Shown one piece after another: positions 18,472-31,144 of a DNA stretch of 64,000 bases; the stretch's first letter is position 1, and each line of letters opens with the position of its first letter. The position numbers and the translations under genes are program-made. Source of the DNA: Bradyrhizobium sp. NDS-1 (GTDB lineage Bacteria > Pseudomonadota > Alphaproteobacteria > Rhizobiales > Xanthobacteraceae); the NCBI RefSeq assembly GCF_032918005.1, contig NZ_CP136628.1:3891501-3955500 (forward strand). The letters are read 5' to 3'. The notes beneath the pieces are model-generated. The model ran no database searches and had not been told where the DNA came from. It worked only from the letters and a program-made list of their open reading frames with translations.

Positions 18472-19776
18472 TTACTTGCGATCCTTGATCGCGACGTAGT
18501 CGCGGCGAGTGACGCCGGTGTAGAGCTGGCGCGGACGGCCGATCTTCTGCTGCGGATCCTCGATCATCTCGCTCCACTGGCTGATCCAGCCGACGGTACG
18601 GGCGACCGCGAACAGCACGGTGAACATCGAGACCGGGAAGCCCATCGCCTTCAGCGTGATGCCCGAATAGAAGTCGACGTTCGGGTAGAGCTTGCGGTCG
18701 ATGAAGTACTGGTCGCTGAGCGCAATCTTCTCCAGCTCCATCGCCACCTTCAGCATCGGATCGTCGCCATGGCCGGTCTCCTTGAGCACGGCGTGACACA
18801 TCTTCTGCATGATCTTGGCGCGCGGATCATAGTTCTTGTAGACGCGGTGGCCGAAGCCCATCAGGCGGACTTCGGAGTTCTTGTCCTTCACCTTGGCGAT
18901 GAACTCGGGGATCTTGTCCACGGTACCGATCTCGGCGAGCATCGCGAGCGCGGCTTCGTTGGCGCCGCCATGCGCCGGGCCCCACAGGCAGGCGATGCCG
19001 GCGGCGATGCAGGCAAACGGGTTGGCGCCGGAAGAGCCGGCGATGCGCACCGTCGAGGTCGAGGCGTTCTGCTCGTGATCGGCGTGCAGGATGAAGATCT
19101 TGTCCAGCGCGTCAGCCAGCACCGGGTTGATCTTGTAGTCCTCGCACGGCACGGCGAAGCACATGTTGAGGAAGTTCTCGGAGAACGTGAGCGAGTTCTT
19201 CGGATACACGAAGGGCTGGCCGACGGTATACTTGTAGGCCATCGCCGCCAGCGTCGGGATCTTCGCGATCATGCGCATGGACGCGATCATGCGCTGCTTC
19301 GGATCGTTGATGTCGGTGCTGTCGTGATAGAACGCGGCGAGCGCGCCGACCGAGGCCACCATCACCGCCATCGGATGGGCGTCGCGGCGGAAGCCCTGGA
19401 AGAAGCGGGCCATCTGCTCGTGCACCATCGTGTGATGGATCACGCGGTCGTCGAAATCCTTCTTCTGCGCGGCAGTCGGCAGGTTCCCGTAGAGCAGGAG
19501 ATAGCAGGTCTCGAGGAAGTCGCCGTTCTCGGCGAGCTGCTCGATCGGGTAGCCACGGTATTCCAGCACGCCGGCGTCGCCGTCGATATAGGTGATCTTG
19601 GACTGGCAGCTCGCGGTGGAGGTGAAGCCGGGATCATAGGTGAACAGGCCGGACTGGCCGTAGAGCTTGCCGATGTCGATGACATCAGGCCCGACGCTGC
19701 CGCTATGGATCGGGAGATCGTAGTTCTTGTTTCCGACCGTCAGCGTAGCGGTCTTATTGCTCGGTTTTGCGTCCAT
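18472..19776 (-). CDS. gltA: citrate synthase
   Basis: A 434-residue type II (hexameric, proteobacterial) citrate synthase that joins oxaloacetate and acetyl-CoA. Catalytic regions: [15 protein letters not shown] with an active His at about 270, [10 protein letters not shown], and [15 protein letters not shown] with the second His at about 315 and the substrate-binding Arg. The N-terminal beta domain is typical of the type II enzyme ([20 protein letters not shown]). Length is normal. A 145-base upstream spacer should hold the promoter; a clear terminator follows. Confidence 0.97.
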   Translation of the reverse strand: MDAKPSNKTATLTVGNKNYDLPIHSGSVGPDVIDIGKLYGQSGLFTYDPGFTSTASCQSKITYIDGDAGVLEYRGYPIEQLAENGDFLETCYLLLYGNLPTAAQKKDFDDRVIHHTMVHEQMARFFQGFRRDAHPMAVMVASVGALAAFYHDSTDINDPKQRMIASMRMIAKIPTLAAMAYKYTVGQPFVYPKNSLTFSENFLNMCFAVPCEDYKINPVLADALDKIFILHADHEQNASTSTVRIAGSSGANPFACIAAGIACLWGPAHGGANEAALAMLAEIGTVDKIPEFIAKVKDKNSEVRLMGFGHRVYKNYDPRAKIMQKMCHAVLKETGHGDDPMLKVAMELEKIALSDQYFIDRKLYPNVDFYSGITLKAMGFPVSMFTVLFAVARTVGWISQWSEMIEDPQQKIGRPRQLYTGVTRRDYVAIKDRK

Positions 19777-19921
19777 CGTAGGTCCCCGATGTATGGTGAA
19801 ACGGGCCGGAGCCGGAGGCCCCTTGCGAGATGATGGGGCAGGCCGGAAGTTCCAGAAGGTACGGGGGAGATGGGTATATTATTGCTGTGTGCGCTGCAAG
19901 ATCACCCCACGCATGGTCGAC

Positions 19922-21349
19922 TTACGTCGTAGCCTGGTCCTTGAGCCGGGCGAGGCTTTCCTGGCGTCCCAGGACGTCCAAAACCTCAAATATACCAGGC
20001 GATGTCGTTCGTCCGGTCAGCGCAGCCCTGAGCGGCTGGGCGACCGCGCCAAGCTTGAGACTGTTTTCCTCGGCGAAAGCGCGCAGCGCAGCTTCAGTGG
20101 TGGCGCCGCTCCAGGTCTCGACTTTCTCCAGTGCGGAATGAAGCTGCCCGATCAGCTTGCGGTTCTCTTGTGTCAGCAGCGCCTGCGCCTTGGGATCGAG
20201 CTCCAGGGGGCGGTCGGCGAAGATGAAATAGGCGCCGTCGATCAGCTCGATCAGCGTCTTGGCGCGCTCCTTCAGGGCCGGCATGGCTTTGAGAAGCTGT
20301 GCGCGCGTGCTGTCGTTTAACTTGGCCTTAAGCTCGTCGCGGCTGGGCACGAGATGGTCGAGCACGTCCTCGAACATCTTCACGAGTGATTGATCGTCGG
20401 CGTGGCGGATGTAGTGGCCGTTGAGATTTTCCAGCTTGGCAAAATCGAAGCGGGCAGCGGCGCGGCCGACGCTGGCGAGGTCGAACGCCGCGATCATCTC
20501 CTCGGTCGAGAAGATCTCCTGGTCGCCATGGCTCCAGCCCAGCCGGACGAGGTAATTGCGGACCGCGGCCGGCAGGTATCCCATGGCGCGGTAGGCATCG
20601 ACGCCCAGCGCGCCGTGCCGCTTGGACAGCTTCGAGCCGTCAGGGCCGTGGATCAGGGGAATGTGGGACATGCTCGGCAGGGTCCAGCCCATCGCATCGT
20701 AAATCTGCTTCTGGCGGGCCGCGTTGATCAGATGGTCGTCGCCGCGGATCACATGGGTGACGCCCATGTCGTGGTCGTCGACCACCACGGCGAGCATATA
20801 GGTCGGGTTGCCATCGCCGCGCAGGAGGACGAGGTCGTCGAGGTTTTCGTTCTGCCAGACCACGCGGCCCTGGACCTGATCCTCGATCACGGTCTCGCCG
20901 GTCTGCGGCGCGCGCAGGCGGATGGTCGGTTTCACGTCGGACGGGGCGGTCGCGGCATCGCGGTCGCGCCACATGCCGTCATAGAGGCGGGTGCGTCCTT
21001 CAGCGCGCGCCTTCTCGCGCATGGCGGCGAGCTCCTCGGCGGTCGCGTAGCAGCGATAGGCCTTGCCGTCGGCGAGCAGCTGCTCGGCGACCTCGCGGTG
21101 ACGGGCGGCGCGGCTGAACTGGTAGATGACCTCGCCGTCCCAGCCGAGCTCGAGCCATTTCAACCCGTCGAGGATGGCGCCGATCGCGGCTTCGGTGGAG
21201 CGCTCCCGGTCGGTGTCCTCGATCCGCAGCAGCATCTTGCCGCCATGTTTCTTCGCATAGAGCCAATTGAACAGCGCCGTGCGGGCGCCCCCGATATGGA
21301 GGAAGCCGGTCGGCGAGGGAGCGAAGCGGGTGACGACGGAATCGGTCAT
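19922..21349 (-). CDS. gltX: glutamyl-tRNA synthetase
   Basis: A 475-residue class I synthetase. The HIGH motif appears as [13 protein letters not shown] near residue 16, and the KMSKS motif as GSKLSKRHG near residue 245. The C-terminal anticodon-binding helical domain extends to the end ([13 protein letters not shown]). Alphaproteobacteria often carry two GluRS genes; this one is of the normal length. It is divergent from glnS with a 143-base shared promoter region. Confidence 0.96.
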   Translation of the reverse strand: MTDSVVTRFAPSPTGFLHIGGARTALFNWLYAKKHGGKMLLRIEDTDRERSTEAAIGAILDGLKWLELGWDGEVIYQFSRAARHREVAEQLLADGKAYRCYATAEELAAMREKARAEGRTRLYDGMWRDRDAATAPSDVKPTIRLRAPQTGETVIEDQVQGRVVWQNENLDDLVLLRGDGNPTYMLAVVVDDHDMGVTHVIRGDDHLINAARQKQIYDAMGWTLPSMSHIPLIHGPDGSKLSKRHGALGVDAYRAMGYLPAAVRNYLVRLGWSHGDQEIFSTEEMIAAFDLASVGRAAARFDFAKLENLNGHYIRHADDQSLVKMFEDVLDHLVPSRDELKAKLNDSTRAQLLKAMPALKERAKTLIELIDGAYFIFADRPLELDPKAQALLTQENRKLIGQLHSALEKVETWSGATTEAALRAFAEENSLKLGAVAQPLRAALTGRTTSPGIFEVLDVLGRQESLARLKDQATT

Positions 21350-21492
21350 TCTTGGCGGGGCCTATGCATGGGAAGCGGTGGTGTATAGCAGGACCGGAGC
21401 ATAACTAAAGCCCGTCGGCGGACCTCGTGGGCCTTGGCGCGGCCACGCGAATTTGGCAGAAGGACCGCTGATTTCCCGACAGGATTTTCGTA

Positions 21493-23790
<2,298 letters not shown>

Positions 23791-23828
23791 ATATGCGGTC
23801 TACGAGCGGTATCTAACGGCAGCTTGCT

Positions 23829-24215
23829 ATGTCAGATGAAGCCGACGCCATTGTTTCCACCATCATCGCGAAATGGTGCGCCGGTTTCGCGAGCCTCGAT
23901 GCGGCCGCGCTCTCGTCGCTGTATTCGAAGAACGCGTTCTTCTTCGGCTCCAATCCAAAGCTCTATCGGGGCAGGAACGGCGTGGCCGAGTATTTCGACG
24001 GCTTGCCGCGGTGGCGCAAGCCGAGCGCCGTGTTCTCCGACGTGAACGCAGCGCAGGCCGGCCCTGATCTGATCAACATGGCCGCGACGATCTCGTTCGA
24101 TCTCGCCGGCGAGCGGGACGATCTCATCGTGAAGATGAGCTGGGTGATCATCCGCGAGGACGGCGAGTGGAAGATCGTCAATCACCACGCCTCGTCGCAG
24201 GCGCCGCTGATCTGA
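23829..24215 (+). CDS. NTF2/SnoaL-like protein
   Basis: A 128-residue soluble protein of the NTF2 fold (SnoaL-like or DUF4440-like): an N-terminal helix IVSTIIAKWCAGFASLDAAALSSLY, a conserved YSKNAFFFGSNPKLYRGRNGVAEYF segment in two pieces, then beta strands and KMSWVIIREDGEWKIVNHHAS at the end. Such proteins bind or turn over small hydrophobic molecules; no specific function can be given. It lies 38 bases after glnS on the same strand but has normal GC, unlike the glnS tail. Confidence 0.75.
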   Translation: MSDEADAIVSTIIAKWCAGFASLDAAALSSLYSKNAFFFGSNPKLYRGRNGVAEYFDGLPRWRKPSAVFSDVNAAQAGPDLINMAATISFDLAGERDDLIVKMSWVIIREDGEWKIVNHHASSQAPLI

Positions 24216-24232
24216 CGCGACTCCATCGGTTT

Positions 24233-24378
24233 CGTCATTCCGGGGCGCGCCACTTGGCGCGAGCCCGGAATGACGACTCGTGCCGTAGGGTGGGCAAAGG
24301 TGCAAAGCGCCGTGCCCACCATCTCTCGGTGACGAGAAAAACTCGTGGGCACGCTTTGCTTTGCCTACCCTACGGCAC
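24233..24378. repeat. pair of palindromic intergenic repeats
   Basis: First element: CGTCATTCCGGG at 24233-24244 and its exact inverse at 24264-24275. Second element: a 20-base arm at 24280-24299 (beginning GTGCCGTAGGGT) and its inverse at 24359-24378 with one mismatch. Both are typical of dispersed REP-like sequences of Bradyrhizobium intergenic DNA; they could form RNA stems after the NTF2-like gene. Confidence 0.75.
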
Positions 24379-24468
24379 CTGCCAAGCAGCAGCACACGGC
24401 ATCGTCATTCTCGTGAGAGAACAGACGCGCATCCTGCGCGTTGAGGTGGGTCCAACAAGGAACCCACC

Positions 24469-24702
24469 ATGCAGAACATCGCAGAGCATATGGAAGTCAT
24501 CGGCGCCGACGGCGTCCATGTCGGTACCGTCGACAAGGTCGAAGGCAACCGGATCAAGCTGACCAAGAAGGACAGCGGCCAGGGCAGCCACAAGGGCCAT
24601 CATCATTTCATCGACAAGGGCCTGGTCGCCGACGTCGAGGGCAACAAGGTCCGTCTCTCGGCCAAGGCCTCGGTGGCCGTGACCATGGAAGAGGAAAAGT
24701 AG
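24469..24702 (+). CDS. DUF2171 small protein
   Basis: A 77-residue protein of the DUF2171 (PRC-barrel-like) type: MEVIGADGVHVGTVDKVEGNRIKLTKKD, a His-rich HKGHHHFIDKGLV turn, and VEGNKVRLSAKAS. Such small beta-barrel proteins are common in rhizobia and often stress-related, but the function is unknown. AAGGA ribosome site upstream. It lies after the palindromic repeats and before comEC. Confidence 0.75.
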   Translation: MQNIAEHMEVIGADGVHVGTVDKVEGNRIKLTKKDSGQGSHKGHHHFIDKGLVADVEGNKVRLSAKASVAVTMEEEK

Positions 24703-24797
24703 GGCGCCCTCTCGCGTTCCCGATCTGTACCGCTATTCGCCCGACCGCACGTTCCGGTAGCCTTGGCGGCAATCGCGTCGCGTAGGGTGCAGGGAAG

Positions 24798-27074
24798 ATG
24801 GCGGAGCCGGGCCGGCCAGTACGGTCCCAAGGTATTGCCGGGACGTGGCCGGTCGGCCGTGCTGCGCCCGCCGGCGGCTTTGTTCCGGCGGGCTTTGGCA
24901 TCTGGCCCGCGATCGTCGAAACAATCCGCGCATGGGCCCGCGCCGAGGCCGGTCCCGGGCGTCTGTTGCCGTGGGTGCCGGTCGCCTTCGGCGGCGGCAT
25001 CGCGTTCTATTTTGCCGCCGATCATGAGCCGGTGCTGTGGGTTGTCGCGACGACGGCGATCGTGCTGCTGCTCGGCGCGATCCTGTTACGGCGGAGCCGG
25101 CTGTTCGCGCCCGCGATCATGATCGCTGTGGTCGCCGCGGGCTTTGCCGTGGCGACCTGGAAGACGGCGCGCATCGCCCATCCGGTGCTGGCAAAACCGC
25201 TCTATTCGGTGTCGCTGTCGGGCTTCGTCGAGACGCGCGATATCCGCGAGCGCACCGATCGTTTCGTGCTGCGCGTCACCGCCATGGAGGCGCAGCGCAG
25301 CGACGTCAAGCTGGAACGCGTCCGCCTCTCCGTGCGCAAGGGCACGGCGCCCGAGGTCGGCAGCTTCGTGCAGCTCAAGGCGCGGCTGATGCCGCCGCTC
25401 GCGCCGGTCCGCCCCGGCAGCTACGATTTTTCACGCGACATGTTCTTCCAGGGTATCGGCGCCTCCGGCTTCGTGATGGGCGCGATCACGGCTTCTGTCC
25501 CGCCGGATGCCGGTGGCCTGCGGCTGCGCTATGCCGCTTTCATGCAGGGCCTGCGCGATGCCATCGACGCCCGCATCCGCTCAACGCTCGAGGGCGACAA
25601 CCGCGCGATCGCGACGGCGCTGCTCACCGGACGGCGTGATGCGATTTCCGCGCCCGTGAACGATGCGATGTTCATCTCGGGACTCGGACACGTTCTTTCG
25701 ATCTCGGGCTATCACATGGCGGTGGTCGCGGGCGTCGTCTTCTTCGCGGTGCGCGCGTTGCTGGCCCTGATCCCGGGCCTCGCAGTCGGCTTCGCCATCA
25801 AGAAATGGTCGGCCGCAGCCGCCCTGGTGGCGGCCGCGTTCTATCTTCTGCTGTCGGGTGCGGAGGTCGCGACGCAACGCTCGTTTTTCATGACCGCCGT
25901 GGTGCTGATCGCGGTGATGGTCGATCGCCGCGCCATCACCTTCCGCACCCTGGCCGTGGCGGCGCTGATCGTGCTCGCGGTTGCGCCCGAGGCGCTGGTG
26001 CATCCCAGTTTTCAGATGTCCTTCGCCGCGACGCTCGGGCTGGTGGCGCTGGTGCAGATCGGCATGCCGAACCTGCTTGCCTCGCCTGATCATTCGGCGA
26101 CGGCGCGCGTCGCGCTGTGGGGCGGCCGCGAGATCGCGATGCTGTTCCTGGCCTCCCTGATCGCGGGGCTTGCGACCACGCCCTATGCCGCCTTCCACTT
26201 CCATCGCGTCACGCCCTACGGCGTGCTCGCCAATCTCGGTGCGATGCCGGTGGTCTCCGCACTGGTGATGCCGGCAGGCCTGTTGGGATTGCTCGCGGCG
26301 CCCTTCGGGCTCGACGGCGCGTTCTGGTGGCTGATGGGGATTGGCATCGACTGGATGGTTGCGGTCTCGCGCTGGGTGGCGGCCTTGCCGGGCGCGGTCG
26401 GCCGCATTCCAGCCTTTGGCATCGCGCCACTGATTGCAGCAAGCCTCGGCATCATCGTGATGGGTCTGCTGCGGACGCCCCTGCGCTGGTGCGGTGCCGT
26501 GGTGCTGCTGGCCTCCATCGCCTGGGGCCTGTCGGTGCGGCAGCCCGATATCCTGATTGCAGGGGATGGCGCGAGCGTCGCGGTGCGCGGCGGGGACGGG
26601 CGGTTGCACCTGATCAGGACGGGCAAGGACAATTTCCTGCTGAAGGAGTGGCTGGCGGCCGACGCTGATCCGCGCGATGCCGGCAGCAGCGCGCTGGCCG
26701 AGGGCGTGTCGTGCGACGAGTCCGGCTGCGTGACGCCGCTCGCCGACGGGCGGCTGGTCGCGCTGGCCTCGCGCATCGACGCGCTGGCGGACGATTGCAG
26801 CCGGGCTGCACTGGTGGTGGCGTCGCGGCCCGCGCCGCCCGATTGCGCGGCAATGGTGGTCGATCGGCAGCGGCTCGCTCGCCAGGGTGCGCTGGCCCTG
26901 ACGCAGCGTGGCGAGGGTTTTTCCGTGCAGGCGGTGAGGGCGAGAGGCACGAACCGCCCGTGGTTGCCCGCCGGTGCCGGCGAAGGTGATTTCGACGGCA
27001 GCCTTGCGCCGAAGGTGGCGCTCCGCAACCGGGACGCTACGCCGTCGGAGGCTGACTTGCAGGCCGACGATTGA
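24798..27074 (+). CDS. comEC: ComEC/Rec2-family DNA uptake channel protein
   Basis: A 758-residue polytopic membrane protein. Order: an N-terminal hydrophobic part with several helices (about 50-115), a DUF4131 soluble segment (about 120-240), and the competence-domain channel with about eight helices (280-600), including GLGHVLSISGYHMAVVAG and FQMSFAATLGLVAL. The C-terminal part (about 600-758) is a shortened metallo-beta-lactamase-like region. In natural competence ComEC carries single-stranded DNA across the inner membrane; no other competence genes are in the window. It is near gltX and lexA as in related genomes. Confidence 0.9.
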   Translation: MAEPGRPVRSQGIAGTWPVGRAAPAGGFVPAGFGIWPAIVETIRAWARAEAGPGRLLPWVPVAFGGGIAFYFAADHEPVLWVVATTAIVLLLGAILLRRSRLFAPAIMIAVVAAGFAVATWKTARIAHPVLAKPLYSVSLSGFVETRDIRERTDRFVLRVTAMEAQRSDVKLERVRLSVRKGTAPEVGSFVQLKARLMPPLAPVRPGSYDFSRDMFFQGIGASGFVMGAITASVPPDAGGLRLRYAAFMQGLRDAIDARIRSTLEGDNRAIATALLTGRRDAISAPVNDAMFISGLGHVLSISGYHMAVVAGVVFFAVRALLALIPGLAVGFAIKKWSAAAALVAAAFYLLLSGAEVATQRSFFMTAVVLIAVMVDRRAITFRTLAVAALIVLAVAPEALVHPSFQMSFAATLGLVALVQIGMPNLLASPDHSATARVALWGGREIAMLFLASLIAGLATTPYAAFHFHRVTPYGVLANLGAMPVVSALVMPAGLLGLLAAPFGLDGAFWWLMGIGIDWMVAVSRWVAALPGAVGRIPAFGIAPLIAASLGIIVMGLLRTPLRWCGAVVLLASIAWGLSVRQPDILIAGDGASVAVRGGDGRLHLIRTGKDNFLLKEWLAADADPRDAGSSALAEGVSCDESGCVTPLADGRLVALASRIDALADDCSRAALVVASRPAPPDCAAMVVDRQRLARQGALALTQRGEGFSVQAVRARGTNRPWLPAGAGEGDFDGSLAPKVALRNRDATPSEADLQADD

Positions 27075-27081
27075 TTGCGAT

Positions 27082-28020
27082 TTACAGATACCAGGCCAGC
27101 ACGGCTTCCAGCCTTGCGTTGTCGATGACCGGCAGGGCCACCATCCGGCTCAGCCCGGCTACGCGGGCCTCGGAGCCGGCGATCGAGCTGTCATGGGTGA
27201 GATCGTCGTCGAGCGCCGGCATGCCGGTGGCCCATGCGCCGCCGATGCTGCCTTCGCCCCTGCCGATGGATCTACCCGCGTAGAGCGCGGCAAGGTCGGT
27301 CTGCGCGCTGCAATCGCCGGCGCGAAAGACCAGCACTGAGCGGGCCTCGTTCGGGACCCAGATCTCGAAGCGTCGCGCAATCGGGGTTGCCTGCGCGGAG
27401 AGCAATGTCAGAACCCACGTCTCGGTGCCGGTTCGGTAGGGCACGCCGACCCCCAAATTGATCCCGATCTTGGCCGCGTCCTCCCAGCGCAGGAAGCTCT
27501 TGGCGTCGTGCAGGTCCTTGATGATCAGCGGCAGACCCGCCTTCCAGGTGCGTCCGGGCAGGCCGAAGCCGCGCGGAAACCTGGTGTGGCGGGAGTTGAA
27601 TTCGAACATGTCCGCCATGCCGTAATAGCCGTTGACGAGCGCCATCTCGTGGGAGCGATCGGGATCGTTGTGCCAGAGTTCGATCGCGCCGACATGCGCC
27701 TCGTCGTCCCCGCAGAACAGCACCATCACGGCTTGCAGGAATTCGCCCGCGAACACCGGCACCGCCACGCCGCAGGTGAGGCCGGCCGCGACGGCCTGCT
27801 CGGTCCGTTTGAAATAGGAGTTGGCGAAGGTCGTGAGGATGACGGGATGGCCAGAGGCCCAGGCCTTGCCGGGAAGTCCCTCGTCATATCCGAAGTGCAG
27901 GTCCTCGCTCACGGACTTGAACGCGGACAGCCCTTCGCCGTAGAGGCCGCCGCCGAATTCCAGACGCCTGCGCGTCCGGTCGGGCACCCAGAGTTCAACG
28001 ACGCGAATGAAGGTCTTCAT
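27082..28020 (-). CDS. tandem GAF-domain protein
   Basis: A 312-residue soluble protein starting MKTFIRVVELWVPDRTR. Two similar halves are visible, each with an IWVP/LWVP segment, a short block around a G(L/S)PG.(A/T)W or G.GSIGGAWATG motif, and a core such as GVAVPVFAGEFLQAVMVLFCGD or GVGVPYRTGTETWVLTLLS. That is the GAF pattern of small-molecule sensing. There is no output domain, so it may act through a partner or be a stand-alone sensor. It converges on comEC with only 7 bases between the stops. Confidence 0.65.
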   Translation of the reverse strand: MKTFIRVVELWVPDRTRRRLEFGGGLYGEGLSAFKSVSEDLHFGYDEGLPGKAWASGHPVILTTFANSYFKRTEQAVAAGLTCGVAVPVFAGEFLQAVMVLFCGDDEAHVGAIELWHNDPDRSHEMALVNGYYGMADMFEFNSRHTRFPRGFGLPGRTWKAGLPLIIKDLHDAKSFLRWEDAAKIGINLGVGVPYRTGTETWVLTLLSAQATPIARRFEIWVPNEARSVLVFRAGDCSAQTDLAALYAGRSIGRGEGSIGGAWATGMPALDDDLTHDSSIAGSEARVAGLSRMVALPVIDNARLEAVLAWYL

Positions 28021-28136
28021 CGAGCGTGTCCGCCGCCTCAAACCACGACAGCATCGGTCATTTGGCTGCGGAGCGGACGTTCAAAATTCAGGCAGGACGG
28101 CTCAAACTTCGTGCGGCGCCGGGCGGGCCGATCGAT

Positions 28137-28187
28137 GTTCGTGAAAACACGAACCATGCCATCTCGCCGGCGTCTGCCGGCGATGGC
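28137..28187. repeat. two adjacent hairpins between reverse-strand genes
   Basis: GTTCGTG, AAAA, CACGAAC at 28137-28154 is perfect. Next to it, 28158-28187 has arms GCCAT..CGCCGGC and GCCGGCGATGGC with a two-base bulge. On the minus strand they lie after the gene at 28229-28663 and could terminate it, though there is no long T-run. Confidence 0.5.
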
Positions 28188-28228
28188 ACTTCAATCCTGG
28201 CGGCATCCAGTTGTCAGTCGAGGTGGCG

Positions 28229-28663
28229 TCAGCCGATCGGCAGGCGCGTGACCGGCGACCGGCTGTCGTCGATGATCTGCGGCTTGTGCTCGCGCTCGCC
28301 GACGGGCTGGGTCACCGGCAATTGCAACACGGTGGCACGCTGGCCTTCGACGAGTTGTGTCACAAGCACGTATTTACCGTCAGGGAATTCGATCGCGTCG
28401 TGGTGGCGATCGGGAATGTGCGGATCGATCTTGCCGAACTTGCCGACGCGCGAATTGACGGTGCGCGTCCAGATCCAGCGATTGTCGTAGCGGACGTTGT
28501 CGGCGAAGGCGAGCTCCGTCCCGGGCAGCAGACAGACGGCCACGGTCGGATCGGCGGCAGAAGCAAAGCCACGCGTCGAGGTGCCGCGGAACGTTGTCGA
28601 CACGATCGTCTCGCCGACTTCGGCGGGGCGCGATGCAACGGCATGCAGGCTGTAGTCACACAT
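28229..28663 (-). CDS. conserved hypothetical protein
   Basis: A 144-residue protein starting MCDYSLHAVASRPAEVGE, with a GAGGAG ribosome site before the ATG. It has no signal peptide or membrane segment. Features are a conserved-looking FRGTSTRGFAS segment, CLLPGTELAFADNV and DRHHDAIEFPDGKYVLVTQLVEGQRATVLQLP. I do not know a function; similar proteins occur widely in Bradyrhizobium. The frame is open farther upstream but without a better start. Confidence 0.65.
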   Translation of the reverse strand: MCDYSLHAVASRPAEVGETIVSTTFRGTSTRGFASAADPTVAVCLLPGTELAFADNVRYDNRWIWTRTVNSRVGKFGKIDPHIPDRHHDAIEFPDGKYVLVTQLVEGQRATVLQLPVTQPVGEREHKPQIIDDSRSPVTRLPIG

Positions 28664-29054
28664 CGGGTGCTCCTCATTCGAAGATAGCAACCCGCGCCTC
28701 CCTCGGAGGCGCAAGCCTCTATCAGAGTGGAAGCACGCAACGCTCTGCTTGGTTGTAGGCAAATCTGCGGCTGGTCTGCGGGACGCGATCAAATTATCTT
28801 TTCGAATCCGACAGGAACAAAGCTCACATCAATGCATTCGGCGAGGACCAACGTCAGCGGCGCGCGGGCGCCGATGCGTCATGTCTGCTCGAGGACTCGA
28901 GACCGCGAAGCAATGGGGGCTTGTGGCGACACGCCGAGGCGTCGCCTCTGAAGAGGGGCCGGACAATCTGCGCAAGACCAGAAGATTGTCCAGCAGGAGC
29001 GGATCAGATCCGCTCCAGTCGGAATCATGGGTATCGAATGACCGCCGAGGGCTC
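28664..29054. other. intergenic stretch with two palindromes
   Basis: No gene seen. Near its right end are a long-range inverted repeat, GGACAATCT at 28963-28971 with its inverse at about 28984-28992, and a perfect palindrome GGAGCGGATC-A-GATCCGCTCC at 28997-29017. Both lie past the lexA stop on the minus strand and may end its transcript; the T-run of a classical terminator is missing. Confidence 0.5.
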
Positions 29055-29756
29055 TCAGTACTTCCGGTAAAGCCCGATCAGCTTGCCCTGAATCTTCACG
29101 CGGTTCGGCGGCAGGATGCGCACCTCATAAGCGGCATTGGCGGGCTCGAGTGCGATCGAGGCGCCGCGGCGGCGGAAGCGCTTGAGCGTGGCCTCCTCGT
29201 CGTCGATCAGCGCCACCACGATGTCGCCGGTATCGGCGCTCTCGTTGCGCTGGATCAGCGCCATGTCGCCGTCGAGGATGCCGGCCTCGACCATGGAATC
29301 GCCGCGCACTTCGAGCGCGTAGTGCTCGCCGGAGCCGAGCATGTCGGGCGGCACGCTGATGGTGTGGCTGCGGGTCTGCAACGCCTCGATCGGCGTGCCG
29401 GCCGCGATGCGGCCCATCACGGGCACTGCGACGGGCCGCTCGCCCTCGTCGACGGGCGGGCTGGAGCTCGCGCGCACCTTGCCGAGATTGCCCTCGATGA
29501 CGCTCGGCGTGAAGCCGCGCCGGTTGCCGGCCGCAGCCTGAAGCTCCGGCAGCTTGATGACTTCGATGGCCCGAGCGCGGTTGGGCAGGCGGCGGATGAA
29601 GCCGCGCTCCTCGAGCGCGGTGATCAGGCGGTGGATGCCCGACTTCGAGCGCAGGTCGAGCGCATCCTTCATCTCGTCGAAGGACGGCGGCACGCCGCTT
29701 TCCTTCAAACGTTCACTGATGAACCGCAGAAGCTCGTATTGTTTGCGCGTTAACAT
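29055..29756 (-). CDS. lexA: SOS repressor LexA
   Basis: A 233-residue repressor. The winged helix-turn-helix (residues 1-65) includes [23 protein letters not shown]. The self-cleavage site is the Ala-Gly in [12 protein letters not shown], the catalytic Ser in [14 protein letters not shown], and the Lys in DEEATLKRF. It represses DNA damage genes and is cut when RecA is active. An alphaproteobacterial SOS box lies 100 bases upstream, so it controls itself. Located after moeA on the same strand. Confidence 0.96.
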   Translation of the reverse strand: MLTRKQYELLRFISERLKESGVPPSFDEMKDALDLRSKSGIHRLITALEERGFIRRLPNRARAIEVIKLPELQAAAGNRRGFTPSVIEGNLGKVRASSSPPVDEGERPVAVPVMGRIAAGTPIEALQTRSHTISVPPDMLGSGEHYALEVRGDSMVEAGILDGDMALIQRNESADTGDIVVALIDDEEATLKRFRRRGASIALEPANAAYEVRILPPNRVKIQGKLIGLYRKY

Positions 29757-29856
29757 CTCGACCTAAGTCCCCCGGTTGATGCCGTTCGATTCCGAGACGA
29801 TGAATTCAGCGATAAGCCGCTACATGCTCGAAACAAATCATGAACGGACACTATAT

Positions 29857-29871
29857 GTTCGATACATGTTC
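29857..29871 (-). promoter_or_regulatory. SOS box (LexA binding site)
   Basis: GTTC, seven bases, GTTC: an exact match to the direct-repeat LexA site of alphaproteobacteria. It lies in the 176-base spacer between moeA and lexA and so governs lexA itself. Confidence 0.85.
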
Positions 29872-29932
29872 CGCAACTGCTTAATTTACCGTGAACAGGG
29901 GCGAGTTCGCGGAATGCGTGTGGCCGCGCAGT

Positions 29933-31144
29933 TCAGACGGGGAGGCGCAGCACCTCGCAAGGGCTGCCCGCCTCGGCCTTCGGCGCGAACGGCGGGCGCA
30001 CGAGAAGTACCTGTGCTGCAGCAAGATTCGCAAGCAGAGAGGAGTCCTGATGGCTAACGGGAACGGCGACGAGCGCGCCGTCGTCGCGCAGCTCCAGGCG
30101 CGCGCGCAGATAATCCTCGCGCTGGTCGTTGGCGCCGAGATCGCGGCCCAGTACGGCCCGCTCGCGGCGATGATGAATCACCGAACGGCCCGACAGCGCG
30201 CGAATCAGCGGCACCATGAACAGGAAGGCGCACACATAGGAGGACACCGGATTGCCGGGCAGGCCGATCACGCGCATCGCGCCGAGCCGTCCGTGCATCA
30301 TCGGCTTGCCGGGCCGAATCGCGATCTTCCAGAACGCCATTGAGATGCCTTCGTCCCGGAGCGCTTGCTGGACCAGATCGTGGTCGCCGACAGATGCGCC
30401 GCCCGTCGTGACCAGGATATCGGTTTCGGTCTCGCGGGCGCGGCGGATGCCGGCGGAGGTGGCTGCAAGCGTATCTGCGGCAACACCGAGGTCGATGGTC
30501 TCGGCGCCCTCGCTGCGGGCGAGCGCGTGCAGGGCGTAGCCATTGGAATAGACGATCTGGCCGTGCCCGGGCGTTGAGCCCGGCATCACCAGTTCGTCGC
30601 CGGTGGCGAGGATCGCGACCTTCGGACGGCGGCAGACGGCGAGGTGGGGGTAGTTCATGGCGGCGGCGAGCGCGAGATCGCGCTCCGTCAGCCGGGTTCC
30701 CTTGCGCAAGAGGACGTCGCCTTCACGGAAGTCGACGCCTACCGGGCGGATGTGCCGTCCGGCGATCGCGGCTTGCTTGATCGTGACGCAGCTGTCGTCC
30801 GCGACGGTGTCCTCCTGGATCACGACGGCGTCGGCGCCGTCGGGAATGACGCCGCCGGTGAAGATCCGTACGGCTTCGCCGGCGCCGACCGTTCTTGCGA
30901 AAGGACGGCCCGCCGCGACCTCGCCGATGACCGTCAGCCGGGAATCGATCGTTGCCGCATCGGCGGCGCGGACGGCATAGCCGTCCATCGCCGACATCGC
31001 CTGCGGCGGCTGCGTGCGCCGCGCCGCGACGTCGCGCGCGAGCACGCGATGGTAGGCATCGTCGAGCGGAGCCATCTGTTCAGCCAGCGGCTCCGCACCC
31101 GCCAGTACCGCGGCAAGCGCGTCAGAAACGGGCATCAAAGCCAA
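29933..31144 (-). CDS. moeA: molybdopterin molybdenumtransferase MoeA
   Basis: A 403-residue enzyme that inserts molybdate into adenylylated molybdopterin. Key segments: QAMSAMDGYAVRAAD, IFTGGVIPDGADAVVIQED, the MPT-binding VAILATGDELVMPG, VTTGGASVGDHDLV, and GLPGNPVSS. The C-terminal beta domain ends RLPV. Likely start is TTG at 31144, which has GGAG eight bases before it; the ATG at 31135 (MPVSDALAAV) is the alternative. In related genomes moeA follows moaC; here they lie about 10 kb apart. Confidence 0.95.
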   Translation of the reverse strand: MALMPVSDALAAVLAGAEPLAEQMAPLDDAYHRVLARDVAARRTQPPQAMSAMDGYAVRAADAATIDSRLTVIGEVAAGRPFARTVGAGEAVRIFTGGVIPDGADAVVIQEDTVADDSCVTIKQAAIAGRHIRPVGVDFREGDVLLRKGTRLTERDLALAAAMNYPHLAVCRRPKVAILATGDELVMPGSTPGHGQIVYSNGYALHALARSEGAETIDLGVAADTLAATSAGIRRARETETDILVTTGGASVGDHDLVQQALRDEGISMAFWKIAIRPGKPMMHGRLGAMRVIGLPGNPVSSYVCAFLFMVPLIRALSGRSVIHHRRERAVLGRDLGANDQREDYLRARLELRDDGALVAVPVSHQDSSLLANLAAAQVLLVRPPFAPKAEAGSPCEVLRLPV

